Positions 17,214-25,773 of a stretch of DNA of 61,027 nt are shown here, one piece after another. Numbering within the stretch: position 1 is the first letter of the stretch; each line of letters starts with the position of its first letter. This DNA comes from Oscillospiraceae bacterium (GTDB lineage Bacteria; Bacillota_A; Clostridia; Oscillospirales; Ruminococcaceae), in assembly GCA_017829075.1 (NCBI GenBank), contig JAGAJA010000054.1, forward strand, positions 1 through 61,027, read 5' to 3'. Below the pieces are notes generated by a model that did not search any database, was not told the origin of the DNA, and was given only the letters and a program-made list of their open reading frames with translations. Position numbers and translations under genes: made by a program.

Positions 17214-19771
17214 CTGTCTGTTACCTCCGTTTCGTCCATAATATCGTCCACATCGTCGTCAATTGAATGCGGCGGCGGACTTATCCTGTCAATATCGGCA
17301 ATATGTTTTCCGTCAGTGTCGATGTGGTTTATTATCTGGCGGTCTACCCGATTTTTCATTTCCTCTGCGGAGTCGCTGTCAAGCTGTGCGCTTATTTCAC
17401 CGTGGATAATTCCGGAGATCTGCGCGTCAACGATACCGGAAACATAGCCGCGCACCCGTCCGTTTACTCTCATGTAGCCGGAGCGCTTCTGAACGATGTC
17501 ATGGTGCTTGAGGGTAAAGGAGGTCTTTTCGATAATTGTATCTCCAAGCAGCAGCGTTGGCGGCAGTACGAACATTACCAGAAAGATAGAAATAAGCGTA
17601 CCGCGTCCGAGGCAGATACCGATAGAGGATATCGCCGGGTCGGAGGACAAAAATCCGATCAGCAGACCCGCGATAGCTAGTATCGCGCCGGAGGTGATGA
17701 TAGTCGGGAATGCCTGATTGAGGGTTTCGACCACGGCGTCTTTGGTGGGCATCTGTTTTTTCAGTTCGGTGTATCGGCTGGAAATTACGATAGCGTAGTC
17801 GATATTCGCGCCCATCTGAATGGAGCTTACGATAAGATAGCTGAGGAAGAATATGTTGGTGCCTGTCATTACGGGAACCGAGAAGTTTATCCAGATCGCG
17901 CCCTGAATGATAGCCAGCAGCAATACCGGAAGTCCCGCCGACTTAAAGGTGAATACCAGAATAACAAGCACGAACAGCAGTGAAAGAATGCTTACCATAA
18001 GGTTATCGGTAGAGAAGCTCGAACTGAGGTCGTAGTCGCTGGTGGAGTCGCCGACGATATACGCTCCGTCCGGGTAGTAGCTGTACACGATCTCGTGCAG
18101 CTCATCAAGGAATTTAAAGGTTTCCTCGCCCTCCTCAGGAAGGTTGGTGTTGAGCAGCATACGGCTGTAATTCTCGGTGCCTAGCTGGAGCTTTGCATCG
18201 GTGAGCTGTTCGTTAAGATCGTCTATTTCTTTGTTCAGATCGTCGTCCAGCGTAACGTATCCGGCTTCCTTTTCCTCATAGATAAAGCCGAACATATCAA
18301 TGAGCGGAACGGCGAAGTTGTTTATCGAACTTACTATCTGCCCGTAATTGTCCTCAGATGCGGCGTAGGCTGAATAGGCGAGCTGAACCACCTCGATATC
18401 CATATCGGTAAGCTCCGCGAACTGACGCGGCGTGAGAGCATCGGTCAGCACATAGCCGTCCATAGCCTCAATGTTGGCAAGACCCATTGCGGAGTCCACC
18501 TCCGGCAGGCTTTCCAGCCGTTCCAGCAGCTTGTGTTCCTTGTCGTAGTCCCCGGCGGGAACCATAACTACCACTAGGTTATCCGTTCCGAAGGTTTCGT
18601 CAATCTTTTTCTCGGCGATCTGCGAAGCGTTCTGAGTGTAGGTCGAAATAGTGGAATAGCCGTAAACGTAATTGCAGTTGTTGGACAGGATAAATCCCGC
18701 AACCAGCAGCACCGCGAACATCGGCGGCACAACAAACCTTGTCTTAACGTCAAACCAGCCGATAGCCGTGATGTTTGGCACGAAATTACGGTGGTGGGTC
18801 TTGTCGATAAGTGAGGAGAACGACATAAGCAGACCCGGCATCAGGGTGAATACCACGAAAATGCTGAATAAGATAGCCTTTACAAGCACCAGACCGAGGT
18901 CAAGACCAAGCTTGAACTGCATCAGCATCATTGCCACCATGCCTGAGATGGTGGTAAGGCAGCTTGAGGATATCTCCGGGATAGCCTTGCTGAGGGCGGT
19001 TATCACCGCTTCCCGCGCGTCCATGTTCACTCTTTCCTCGGTGTAGCGGTTGCATAGGATAATCGCGTAGTCAATCGCCAGCGCAAGCTGAAGCACTACC
19101 GCTATGGAGTTAGATACAAAGGAGATCTCGCCGAACAGAAAGTTTGTTCCCATATTGAGCAGAGCCGCCACCGCGAATGTCATCAGCAGCACAGGTATCT
19201 CCATATATGTATGCGAGGTAAAAAGCAGCACTCCGATTATGATGACGATAACGATGACTACGACTACCTGCATTTCTGCGGCGATCGTTTCCGAACTGCT
19301 GTTGCCGACCTCGCTCGATATGTATGCGTCATAGGACGCAAGCTTTTCCTTTATGGATTTCATCGCGTCCTTTGAGATTTGATCCTCGGCTTCTCCGTCA
19401 AAGGTCACAGACAGCAGAGCAGAGCCGTTTTTGAAGCTGTCCTCATCATTTTCCACCGTGACGGAAGTAACACCCTCTATTTCCTCCAGCTCTCCGGCGA
19501 TCCTTTCAGCAGTGTCAAAGGTAACGTTATCCAGCATAATGCTGCCTGAGCCATAGGTTATGAACTCATCGTTCATCAGCGAAAGTCCCATGCGGGTTTC
19601 GGAGGTGTCCGGCAGGTAGCTGGTGATATCGTTGTTTACCTGCGTCCAGCCGGTCGCCACGGCGCAGAAAATACCGGCGATGATATAAAACAGATAGAAT
19701 GCTTTTCTTTTGTCTACGATAAGTGTGGCGAGCTTTTCGATAGGAGATTTCTTTTTCTTTTGAGTACTCAT
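17210..19771 (-). CDS. MMPL/RND-family exporter
   Basis: An 853-residue transporter with two repeats, each with one helix, a large outer loop and five further helices. The sterol-sensing-like signatures LALAIDYAIILCNRYTEE (first half) and MGANIDYAIVISSRYTELKK (second half) are clear, each with the intramembrane Asp used for proton coupling. Relatives (YdfJ, MmpL) export lipids or cell-envelope molecules. The C-terminal 100 residues form a charged cytoplasmic tail. GGGGTGA precedes the ATG. The gene has its own promoter and is followed in overlap by the giant GLUG/helical surface protein. Confidence 0.88.
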   Translation of the reverse strand: MSTQKKKKSPIEKLATLIVDKRKAFYLFYIIAGIFCAVATGWTQVNNDITSYLPDTSETRMGLSLMNDEFITYGSGSIMLDNVTFDTAERIAGELEEIEGVTSVTVENDEDSFKNGSALLSVTFDGEAEDQISKDAMKSIKEKLASYDAYISSEVGNSSSETIAAEMQVVVVIVIVIIIGVLLFTSHTYMEIPVLLMTFAVAALLNMGTNFLFGEISFVSNSIAVVLQLALAIDYAIILCNRYTEERVNMDAREAVITALSKAIPEISSSCLTTISGMVAMMLMQFKLGLDLGLVLVKAILFSIFVVFTLMPGLLMSFSSLIDKTHHRNFVPNITAIGWFDVKTRFVVPPMFAVLLVAGFILSNNCNYVYGYSTISTYTQNASQIAEKKIDETFGTDNLVVVMVPAGDYDKEHKLLERLESLPEVDSAMGLANIEAMDGYVLTDALTPRQFAELTDMDIEVVQLAYSAYAASEDNYGQIVSSINNFAVPLIDMFGFIYEEKEAGYVTLDDDLNKEIDDLNEQLTDAKLQLGTENYSRMLLNTNLPEEGEETFKFLDELHEIVYSYYPDGAYIVGDSTSDYDLSSSFSTDNLMVSILSLLFVLVILVFTFKSAGLPVLLLAIIQGAIWINFSVPVMTGTNIFFLSYLIVSSIQMGANIDYAIVISSRYTELKKQMPTKDAVVETLNQAFPTIITSGAILAIAGLLIGFLSSDPAISSIGICLGRGTLISIFLVMFVLPPTLLLGDTIIEKTSFTLKHHDIVQKRSGYMRVNGRVRGYVSGIVDAQISGIIHGEISAQLDSDSAEEMKNRVDRQIINHIDTDGKHIADIDRISPPPHSIDDDVDDIMDETEVTDR

Positions 19772-19813
19772 ATGTTCACCCCAGAATTTTACGGATAATT
19801 TTATTCAGCTACA

Positions 19814-19842
19814 ATTATATCATTCCGGAGCGTCTTTTTCAA
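19814..19842 (-). promoter_or_regulatory. Promoter of the MMPL exporter operon
   Basis: On the minus strand: TTGAAA (19842-19837), 17-base spacer, TATAAT (19819-19814), about 42 bases before the start codon. Confidence 0.7.
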
Positions 19843-19874
19843 TGAACAATATAGGCAATTTGTCCCATAAACAA

Positions 19875-19904
19875 ATCCGCACTTTCCTATAAGAAAGTGC
19901 GGAT
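19875..19904 (-). terminator. Terminator ending the pyrimidine locus transcript
   Basis: ATCCGCACTTTC and GAAAGTGCGGAT form a perfect 12-bp stem with a 6-base loop. TTTG follows on the minus strand and AATTTTT on the plus strand. Confidence 0.75.
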
Positions 19905-19911
19905 CAATTTT

Positions 19912-20325
19912 TCACTTTTCCGACTGCTGCGGCGCGCGGCGGCAGTTTTCAAGCAGATCGATAAGCTCCTTTGGCGAAACGAAGAACGCCTGTTCGGTAT
20001 CATTTTCCATTTCGATCACCATTAGCGCCCTGTCGCCCCAGTCGTTTATCGTTATCTGCCTTACGGTAGAGCCTTTGTCGGCTTTGGTGTTGATTGACCT
20101 CAGCAGGTCATTCATACGGACGAAGCCGTGAATTCTGCCGCTGCTGCTTGTCCTGAAGGACAGCTTCTTTGCAAGCGGCTTTTCAATGTCGATTATTACC
20201 TTGATCTCGGTAATGCCGCCGGGCAGGTCGGCTTCAGTGCGATGCACCGTGCGGAACAGTTTTACCGGAATGTAGTCCCCAAGACTTACGGTAGTCGCAT
20301 TTGCGTAGTGCTGTGAATTTGCCAT
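19912..20325 (-). CDS. Hypothetical protein
   Basis: A 137-residue soluble, mixed alpha/beta protein with no signal peptide or membrane helix and no family I recognise. A strand-rich middle (TEIKVIIDIEKPLAKKLSF, GRIHGFVRMNDLL) is followed by ITINDWGDRALMVIEMENDT and a C-terminal helix. It lies 21 bp downstream of the aminotransferase on the same strand and just before the terminator. It may therefore be the last gene of the pyrimidine-degradation transcript, but nothing in it suggests a catalytic role there. Confidence 0.55.
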   Translation of the reverse strand: MANSQHYANATTVSLGDYIPVKLFRTVHRTEADLPGGITEIKVIIDIEKPLAKKLSFRTSSSGRIHGFVRMNDLLRSINTKADKGSTVRQITINDWGDRALMVIEMENDTEQAFFVSPKELIDLLENCRRAPQQSEK

Positions 20326-20346
20326 GCTGCATCAATCCTTCCTGAT

Positions 20347-21669
20347 TCAGAGAGTACTGTCCACCTCGGTGAGGACTTCATCAACCTTTACCATTTCCTC
20401 ACGGACCTGCTCCGGAGTGATAATGAGCGGCGGGCAAACGAGGATCATGTTTTCGTGGGAATAGGTCATGAACTTCTTTGCTTTCAGCTTGCCGATAATT
20501 CCGCTCATAATGCCCTTTGCGTCCCCGCCGTAGGGAACCAGCGCCTCTCTTGTATCCTTGTCCTTAACAAGTTCGATAGCGGAGAACAATCCGATATAGC
20601 GGACGTCGCCGACGCACTTGTGCTTTGTCTTTAGCTCCTCAAGCAGCTCGCCGAGCACCTTTCCGCTCTTGTTTACGTTGTCGAGGATATTGCTGTCCTT
20701 GTAGTAGTTGAGGCAGGCAACTCCGGCTGCGCAGGCAAGCGGATGTCCACTGTAAGTCAGACCGCACTGGAGCACGTTGTCGTCGAAATACTCGGCGATC
20801 TTCTTGCTTACCGCTACGCCGCCAAGCTGAACATAACCGCAGGTAATGCCCTTCGCAAAGCTTACGATATCCGGCTTTACACCGAAGTTTTCGAACGCGA
20901 ACATCTTTCCGGTGCGTCCAAAGCCAGCCATTACCTCGTCGCAGATCATCATGATTCCGTAATCATCGCAGATCTTCCTTACCCCTGCGAGATACCCCTC
21001 CGGCGGGATAATAACGCCGTTGGAGCCGGTCACGGTTTCCATTACGATAGCCGCAACGCTGTCCGGGCTTTCGTACATTACCTGCTCACGGAGCTTGTTT
21101 ACATAGAACTCACTGCATTCCTTTTCGGTGGCGAAAGGCAGGTTGTCGCGGTACATATACGGATCGAAGAACTTCACGAAGCCGGGAACTCCGGGTTCAA
21201 GCGGAAATCTTCTCGGCTCTCCGGTGAGGTTTCCTGCGCCGAAGGTGGAGCCGTGATAGCTTCTGTAACGTGAGAACACCTTTTTCCTGCCGGTGTACAT
21301 TCTCGCCATTTTGATCGCGTTTTCGTTAGCGTCCGCACCGCCGTTGGTGAAGAACACCTTGCCGATGTTGTCCGGCATAAGCTCCACCACCATCTTTGCC
21401 AGTTCAGAACGGCTTTCCGCAGCGTAGCTTGGGCCAACGAAGCAGAACTTCTCCGCCTGTTCCTTAATTGCGTCAATGATCGGGCGGCAGCCGAAGCCCA
21501 CATTGAGGTTTACAAGCTGGCTGGACATATCAGTGTAGCGTGTCCCGTCGTAATCCCAGAAATAGATTCCCTCGCCGCGCTCCACCGCGATAGGGTTCAG
21601 CCCTTTCTGCTTTGACCATGACTGTAAATTGTACTTGGAATGGTTTTCCTTGATCTCAGTTGCATTCAT
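20347..21669 (-). CDS. Class III aminotransferase, probably beta-alanine:2-oxo acid transaminase
   Basis: A 440-residue PLP enzyme of fold type I, class III. Visible are SSQLVNLNVGFG (about residue 50), TNGGADANENAIKMAR (about 108), the aromatic GSTFGAGNLTGEP segment, the Asp motif MMICDEVMAGFGRTGKMFA (about 237) and the PLP lysine in IVSFAKGITCGYVQLGG (about 271). In this neighbourhood the natural substrate is beta-alanine, the end product of reductive uracil breakdown, giving malonate semialdehyde. Substrate is inferred from context. The start overlaps the end of pucR by 14 bases. The sequence is full length and intact. Confidence 0.82.
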   Translation of the reverse strand: MNATEIKENHSKYNLQSWSKQKGLNPIAVERGEGIYFWDYDGTRYTDMSSQLVNLNVGFGCRPIIDAIKEQAEKFCFVGPSYAAESRSELAKMVVELMPDNIGKVFFTNGGADANENAIKMARMYTGRKKVFSRYRSYHGSTFGAGNLTGEPRRFPLEPGVPGFVKFFDPYMYRDNLPFATEKECSEFYVNKLREQVMYESPDSVAAIVMETVTGSNGVIIPPEGYLAGVRKICDDYGIMMICDEVMAGFGRTGKMFAFENFGVKPDIVSFAKGITCGYVQLGGVAVSKKIAEYFDDNVLQCGLTYSGHPLACAAGVACLNYYKDSNILDNVNKSGKVLGELLEELKTKHKCVGDVRYIGLFSAIELVKDKDTREALVPYGGDAKGIMSGIIGKLKAKKFMTYSHENMILVCPPLIITPEQVREEMVKVDEVLTEVDSTL

Positions 21670-22867
21670 AAGAATCGTCCTCCATAATGAGCTTTGAGTT
21701 TTCCGTGTTCAGAAGCTCCTGCGCGCGGAAAGCCAGAAGCAGATTCATTTTATCCTCGTCGCTGAAGCTGCTGCCCAAAAGCTCGCGGATCTGTTTCAGT
21801 TTGTAGTTCACAGTATTACGGTGAACTCCGAAGATCTCCGCGACCTCCTTTACGCTGCAATTGTTCTCAAAATAGCAGCGCAGCAGCTCGGCGCAGTCGG
21901 TGTTGTTTTTGGTATCGTAGTCCAGCAGCGGCCCTAGCGTGGTTTCCACATAGTCAGAAAGAATTCTGGAGCTTTCCACGCCGAAAAGCAGCTTATAAAC
22001 TCCGATATCGTGATAGTGCATGACGGCGCATTTCTTCATTGCCGCCAGCCGCATTGCGGAAATCGCCTCGTGGTAGCAGTTATGAGCTCCGTCAAAGCCA
22101 AGCCCCATGTCGGAGATACCGATGTGCACTCCGACCGGCTCGGCGCTGTTGTCCATGATAGCCGCCGCGAGCTGTTCCGCAAGGCGCTGCGCTTCCTGTG
22201 GCGGGAAGTGCTGCCGTATAATGATCAGGTAGTTTTCCTGTATGAATATGCAGGAGGGGTACTGGGTGCTGGCGCATAGCTTCCTCACAAGGAATTTCAT
22301 GCTCCGCCATTCGTCCGCAGTTCCCGATTTATCCGGGTGGGAAAGCTCCGCCGCGAGAAGCGTGTAGCCGCTTACGTCGTGAAATCCCCGCCGTTCCAGC
22401 ACTGGGGCGTAGCCGTCCCGCTGACCGGGATTGAAGAACAGGTTTCTGAAAGCCCCTGCAAGGCTGGTTTCGCTTTCCTCGTTGCTGATTATCCTGTGGC
22501 AGAAGTCGTAGGTGATGTCAATTAGCTTCACCGACCACGGAACCACGAACAGCGGCAGTGCGCTGCGTTCGCAGAAGTCGGCGACATCTTTCGGGACTGA
22601 ATTTATGTACGGTCCGATATTAATTACGATCCCTGCCGCTTTTTTGTCGTAAAGATGCTGTGCGAAGTCCAGCAGCCAGCCGTTTCCCTTATGACCGATA
22701 CCTGTGGTGAAAACCAGCTCGTTTCCGTGCATGAAGTCAGGCACTTCGCTGTCCTCTACAATATGCACCCACCGCACGAAATTCTCCATTCCGGCTTTGC
22801 CGGCAATGAGCTTCATGCCGTAGGTCTTTTCGGTGTTTGCGCATAAGCTTGCGAGAGTGATAGCCAT
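21656..22867 (-). CDS. PucR-family transcriptional regulator
   Basis: 403 residues. An N-terminal PucR (purine catabolism regulator-like) domain (about residues 1-125: VEDSEVPDFMHGNELVFTTG) is followed by a central GGDEF-like helper region (about 165-290) and a C-terminal helix-turn-helix (about 335-395) with ENNCSVKEVAEIFGVHRNTVNYKLKQI. Such proteins usually activate genes for purine, pyrimidine or amino-acid use. It sits inside the operon it probably controls, between preA (27 bp gap) and the aminotransferase (overlap). TGTGC...GCACA inverted repeats upstream of three promoters in this locus are candidate binding sites. Confidence 0.87.
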   Translation of the reverse strand: MAITLASLCANTEKTYGMKLIAGKAGMENFVRWVHIVEDSEVPDFMHGNELVFTTGIGHKGNGWLLDFAQHLYDKKAAGIVINIGPYINSVPKDVADFCERSALPLFVVPWSVKLIDITYDFCHRIISNEESETSLAGAFRNLFFNPGQRDGYAPVLERRGFHDVSGYTLLAAELSHPDKSGTADEWRSMKFLVRKLCASTQYPSCIFIQENYLIIIRQHFPPQEAQRLAEQLAAAIMDNSAEPVGVHIGISDMGLGFDGAHNCYHEAISAMRLAAMKKCAVMHYHDIGVYKLLFGVESSRILSDYVETTLGPLLDYDTKNNTDCAELLRCYFENNCSVKEVAEIFGVHRNTVNYKLKQIRELLGSSFSDEDKMNLLLAFRAQELLNTENSKLIMEDDSYECN

Positions 22868-22894
22868 AAATGCCCTCCTTTCATTTTTCGGGAG

Positions 22895-24379
22895 TTATCT
22901 TCCGGGCTTTCTGACCCGTTTGCTGCGGGAAATGGAACTTGTCGGGCATACAAGGCTGCAAAGCTGGCAGCCTACGCATTTTCCGCCGACAAGCTGCGGT
23001 TTTCTGTCCTCGCCGAGCGCAATTGCCTGATGCCCAGCGTCCATGCAGGAGACAAAGCATCTGCCGCAGCCTACGCAGCTTTCCTTGTCAAATATGGGGT
23101 AGACCACGGTGTCACGGTCGAGATCGTCAGCAGGGACGATATTGCTCACTGCTGCGCCGACAAGCTGTTTCAGGCTGGTCATTCCGTGGGCTTTGAGGTA
23201 AGCCCTCGTTCCGGAGATGAGGTCGTCAATTATCCGGTAGCCGTACTGCATTACCGCCGTAGTGATCTGGATATTTTCGCAGCCAAGCGCGATGAATTCC
23301 AGCGCGTCATGCCAGCTTTCGATACCGCCAATTCCGCTGAGGGGTACGCCTTTCAGCTCCTGACATACCGCCATATCGTGAATGAACCGCAGCGCAATGG
23401 GCTTTACCGCCTTTCCGGAATAGCCGGAAACCGAGCATTTGCCGGAAACAGACGGCAGTGCGGTCATTTCTTCCAGATCCAGTCGGGTTAGGCTCTTTAT
23501 CGTGTTGATCGCGGCAATTCCGTCCGCGCCGCCCTTTACTGCGGCGATCGCGGGGATCTCCATGTTGCCGATGTTCGGAGTCATTTTAGCCAGCACCGGC
23601 AGCTTAGTACCGCGCTTTGCAGCTTCAGTGTAGGACTTCACAAGCTCTGGGTTCTGACCCACGTCGCTGCCAAGTCCTTCGCCGACCATCTGCGGGCAGG
23701 AGAAGTTGCATTCGATTATATCGCAGCCAACTGCCTCAGACAGCCGGGCAAGCTCTGTCCATTCCTCCTCTGTGCTTCCCATGATCGAGGAAACAATGAT
23801 CTTTTCCGGGAAATCCTGTTTCAGTCTCCGAAGTATCTCCAGATTTTCTTTCAGCGGGTGATCGGAGATCTGCTCCAGATTTTTGAAGCCCATGAACGGT
23901 GTGCATTCCTTGCCGATAGCGTCAAACCGCGGCGAAACCTCGTCCGGTCTAATGAAGCCTATCGTTTTGTAGACGATTCCGCCCCAGCCGGCTTTCAGCG
24001 CTCTGGCGCACATCTCATATCCGCTCGCCACCACTGATGAGGACAGGAAGAACGGATTTTCGCAGTGGATCCCGCAGAAGTCCAGTGAAAGGTCTGCGGT
24101 AAGCTCCTCCTGTTTTACCGGAGCAGGCGCAGCCTTTGCCATTTCCCGGATCTTTACCGCGCCGGAGTAGTGCAGGCAGGCGTTCTCGCATTCGCCGGAG
24201 CATTCCGCGCATACGGCGCTGTCTATGAAAGAAGCTCCCACCGCCGCATTCTCAAACCTCACCGAGCGGATAAATCCTGCCGGGTCGAAGCCCTTTGGAC
24301 AGGCGGCGGTGCAGGGGGCTTCCGAGCAGAGCATACATCGCGCCGCTTCGTTGTTGAGTATCAGGTTGCTGTATTGCAT
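22895..24379 (-). CDS. preA: Dihydropyrimidine dehydrogenase PreA-like with an extra N-terminal Fe-S domain
   Basis: 494 residues. Residues 1-75 are a cysteine-rich helical Fe-S domain (CMLCSEAPCTAACPKGFDP, then CAECSGECENAC) like domain I of mammalian DPYD and of PreT/GltD. From about 95 to 400 it is the FMN TIM barrel (LSLDFCGIHCENPFFLSSSVV, NFSCPQMVGEGLGSDVGQNPEL, SGIGGIESWHDALEFIALGC). The C terminus has a 2x4Fe-4S ferredoxin domain (CVGCGRCFVSC, CVGCQLCSLVC). It would reduce uracil/thymine to dihydropyrimidines. No FAD/NAD(P)H subunit (PreT) is seen in the window, so its electron donor is unknown. Confidence 0.85.
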   Translation of the reverse strand: MQYSNLILNNEAARCMLCSEAPCTAACPKGFDPAGFIRSVRFENAAVGASFIDSAVCAECSGECENACLHYSGAVKIREMAKAAPAPVKQEELTADLSLDFCGIHCENPFFLSSSVVASGYEMCARALKAGWGGIVYKTIGFIRPDEVSPRFDAIGKECTPFMGFKNLEQISDHPLKENLEILRRLKQDFPEKIIVSSIMGSTEEEWTELARLSEAVGCDIIECNFSCPQMVGEGLGSDVGQNPELVKSYTEAAKRGTKLPVLAKMTPNIGNMEIPAIAAVKGGADGIAAINTIKSLTRLDLEEMTALPSVSGKCSVSGYSGKAVKPIALRFIHDMAVCQELKGVPLSGIGGIESWHDALEFIALGCENIQITTAVMQYGYRIIDDLISGTRAYLKAHGMTSLKQLVGAAVSNIVPADDLDRDTVVYPIFDKESCVGCGRCFVSCMDAGHQAIALGEDRKPQLVGGKCVGCQLCSLVCPTSSISRSKRVRKPGR

Positions 24380-24402
24380 AGTAGTATCCTCAGATGATCT
24401 GT

Positions 24403-25020
24403 TTACTTAGCCTTGTGTCTTGCGCATTTCACGAACTTGCCCCAGCCGCGCTCGCCGACAAACTCGCCATTGTCGTATACAAGACGTCCGCGGGAGTAGG
24501 TCTGTACGGGATATCCGTGTACTTCCACTCCCTCCCAGATGGTGTGGTCGCAGTCGGAGTGCATATTGTCCTGATGAATCGTGAAATTCTTTTCCGGATC
24601 GTAGATAACGATGTCTGCGTCCTTTCCGGGGGCTATCTCGCCCTTATCGGTGCAGCCGAATATCTTAGCGGGATTTGTGGAGCAAAGCTCGACCGCCTTT
24701 TCAAAGGAAATCACGCCGTCGTTCGCTTTGCCAAGCATATAGGGATACATATTCTCAATTCCGGCGCAGCCGTTCGGGATCTTCCGGAAGTCCGCTTCGC
24801 CCTCGACGAATTCCGGACGGCTCATGTAATGATACCATGCGTCAGTCTTGCCCTCGCTGATATATTTTTCGCTCAGCGTGTTCACAAGCTCGTTGTTCTC
24901 AGCGTGTACCGCGATGAGCGCACCGAATTCTCTGGATTTGCACAGAAGCTGGTAGAAAACTCCGTCCTTTACGCCGAAATCATACACCATGAACACCTTG
25001 TATGAGGTAATTCCCAGATC
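24403..25020 (-). pseudogene. Dihydropyrimidinase/hydantoinase remnant with two deletions
   Basis: The reading frame from [16 protein letters not shown] to the end is clearly the second half of a dihydropyrimidinase (amidohydrolase that opens dihydrouracil): LIAVHAENNELV, IPNGCAGIENMYPYML, STNPAKIFG and GEIAPGKDADIVIYDP. The first roughly 140 residues (HxH metal site, catalytic start) are gone, and the frame joins a truncated ABC ATPase at about 25020. There is also an internal in-frame gap. At about 24793 HYMSRPEFVEGEA jumps straight to DFRKIPNG, skipping about 95-100 residues that normally hold metal-binding His and catalytic Asp residues. It cannot be an active enzyme. Genuine decay and misassembly remain alternatives for the first junction. 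Confidence 0.82.
24793..24795 (-). other. Internal deletion point in the dihydropyrimidinase remnant
   Basis: Here the sequence passes from the EGEA segment (before the metal-binding histidines in the family) to DFRKIPNG (after the conserved TDHCPF region). About 95-100 codons are missing while the frame is kept. Confidence 0.7.
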
Positions 25021-25264
25021 GCAGTCTTGCTTCCTTAGGGGAAACGCCGCCTACCTCTATCTTTCCGGAGGTCGGGTGGAGCAGGTCGGCGATAATTCTC
25101 AAAAGAGTGGTTTTGCCGCAGCCGGACGGGCCGAGCAGCGAAATGAATTCGCCCTTTTTGATGTCCAGCTTTACGTTGGTAAGCGCGGTAACATCGTTTC
25201 CGCCCTGATCCTTGTACACCATGCCTATGCTGTCCAGCATGATCTCAACATTTTCTTTTGCCAT
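24980..25264 (-). pseudogene. ABC transporter ATPase, 3' truncated (NrtD/SsuB/TauB type)
   Basis: The 94-residue ORF starts with a normal importer ATPase: [30 protein letters not shown] (Walker A, residues 38-67) and [11 protein letters not shown]. After residue 80 (about 25025) homology stops and the frame runs 12-14 residues into dihydropyrimidinase DNA in the wrong frame. The Q-loop, ABC signature, Walker B and H-loop are lost, so it cannot hydrolyse ATP normally. The start is the ATG with AAGGAG eight bases upstream. An intact locus would be expected to carry the rest of this ATPase and its permease between here and the hydantoinase (inference). Confidence 0.82.
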
Positions 25265-25294
25265 ATAAATCACTCCTTGATGACCTCGTAGTAT

Positions 25295-25338
25295 AAAAAA
25301 TCAGGACAATGACATCTTCATCGGCGCCATTGCCCTGA
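25295..25338 (-). terminator. Leader terminator/attenuator upstream of the ABC ATPase fragment
   Basis: On the minus strand, arms 25338-25328 and 25311-25301 (TCAGGGCAATG/CATTGTCCTGA) form an 11-bp stem with one G-T pair and are followed directly by six T. It lies between the promoter and the start codon, so transcription must read through it. Confidence 0.7.
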
Positions 25339-25400
25339 AACTGTTTTGCAAGAAATTACTTTCTAAAATTCATTTTATCTTTGTCCCTCTTCATGTTTAG

Positions 25401-25429
25401 ATTATACAGGAAATCATTGCTTTTGTCAA
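25401..25429 (-). promoter_or_regulatory. Consensus promoter of the ATPase-hydantoinase-preA-pucR transcript
   Basis: On the minus strand: TTGACA (25429-25424), 17-base spacer, TATAAT (25406-25401). This is a perfect sigma-A consensus. Confidence 0.85.
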
Positions 25430-25514
25430 TCACGGGCTTTGGTTTTAGGGCATTTTAACAACAATATTTCCAACTTGGCAAAGGATTTGGCTGATTTGTG
25501 CAGAAAAAATATAT

Positions 25515-25555
25515 TTGTGCTGTCGCATAACCACCGGATTTGTGCCACAGCACAC
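25515..25555. promoter_or_regulatory. Paired TGTGC-N4-GCA(C/T)A inverted repeats, candidate PucR sites
   Basis: Two sites, TTGTGC-TGTC-GCATAA (25515-25530) and TTGTGC-CACA-GCACAC (25540-25555), have centres 25 bp apart. They lie roughly 130-155 bp upstream of the transcription start expected from the 25401-25429 promoter. Related repeats occur at 27211-27249 and 28551-28564. Confidence 0.5.
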
Positions 25556-25728
25556 ATCAACGCATTGCGCCATTAATCAAAAGGCGGTTTGAATGGCGTG
25601 CTCGCTGCGGACAATTAGTGCCGATGAACAATTGCGTGTGCAAAACATTGACGCATCTTGGCTTTGAAACCGGATAAATGCAGGAAACCAAAATTTAAAA
25701 TTCATTTAAGCGGGACGTTATATAAAAA

Positions 25729-25755
25729 ATACGGACGGCTGCAAACCGTCCGTAT
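25729..25755 (-). terminator. Terminator of the M20 hydrolase gene
   Basis: ATACGGACGG and CCGTCCGTAT form a perfect 10-bp stem with a 7-base loop. ATTTTTTATA follows on the minus strand. Confidence 0.88.
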
Positions 25756-25773
25756 GCAAATATTGCGAAGAAA

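Larger units (their letters stand above)
25265..25773. other. 509-bp regulatory region without a gene
   Basis: Moving along the minus strand, it holds the terminator of the M20 hydrolase gene (25729-25755), two TGTGC-type inverted repeats (25515-25555), a consensus promoter (25401-25429) and a leader terminator hairpin (25295-25338) before the ATPase start. No convincing ORF is visible. Confidence 0.75.

Noticed and set aside
25632..25643. TTGCGTGTGCAA palindrome near the candidate PucR sites
   Set aside because: The arms are TTGC/GCAA rather than TGTGC/GCACA and it lies far from the promoter; not counted in the motif set.
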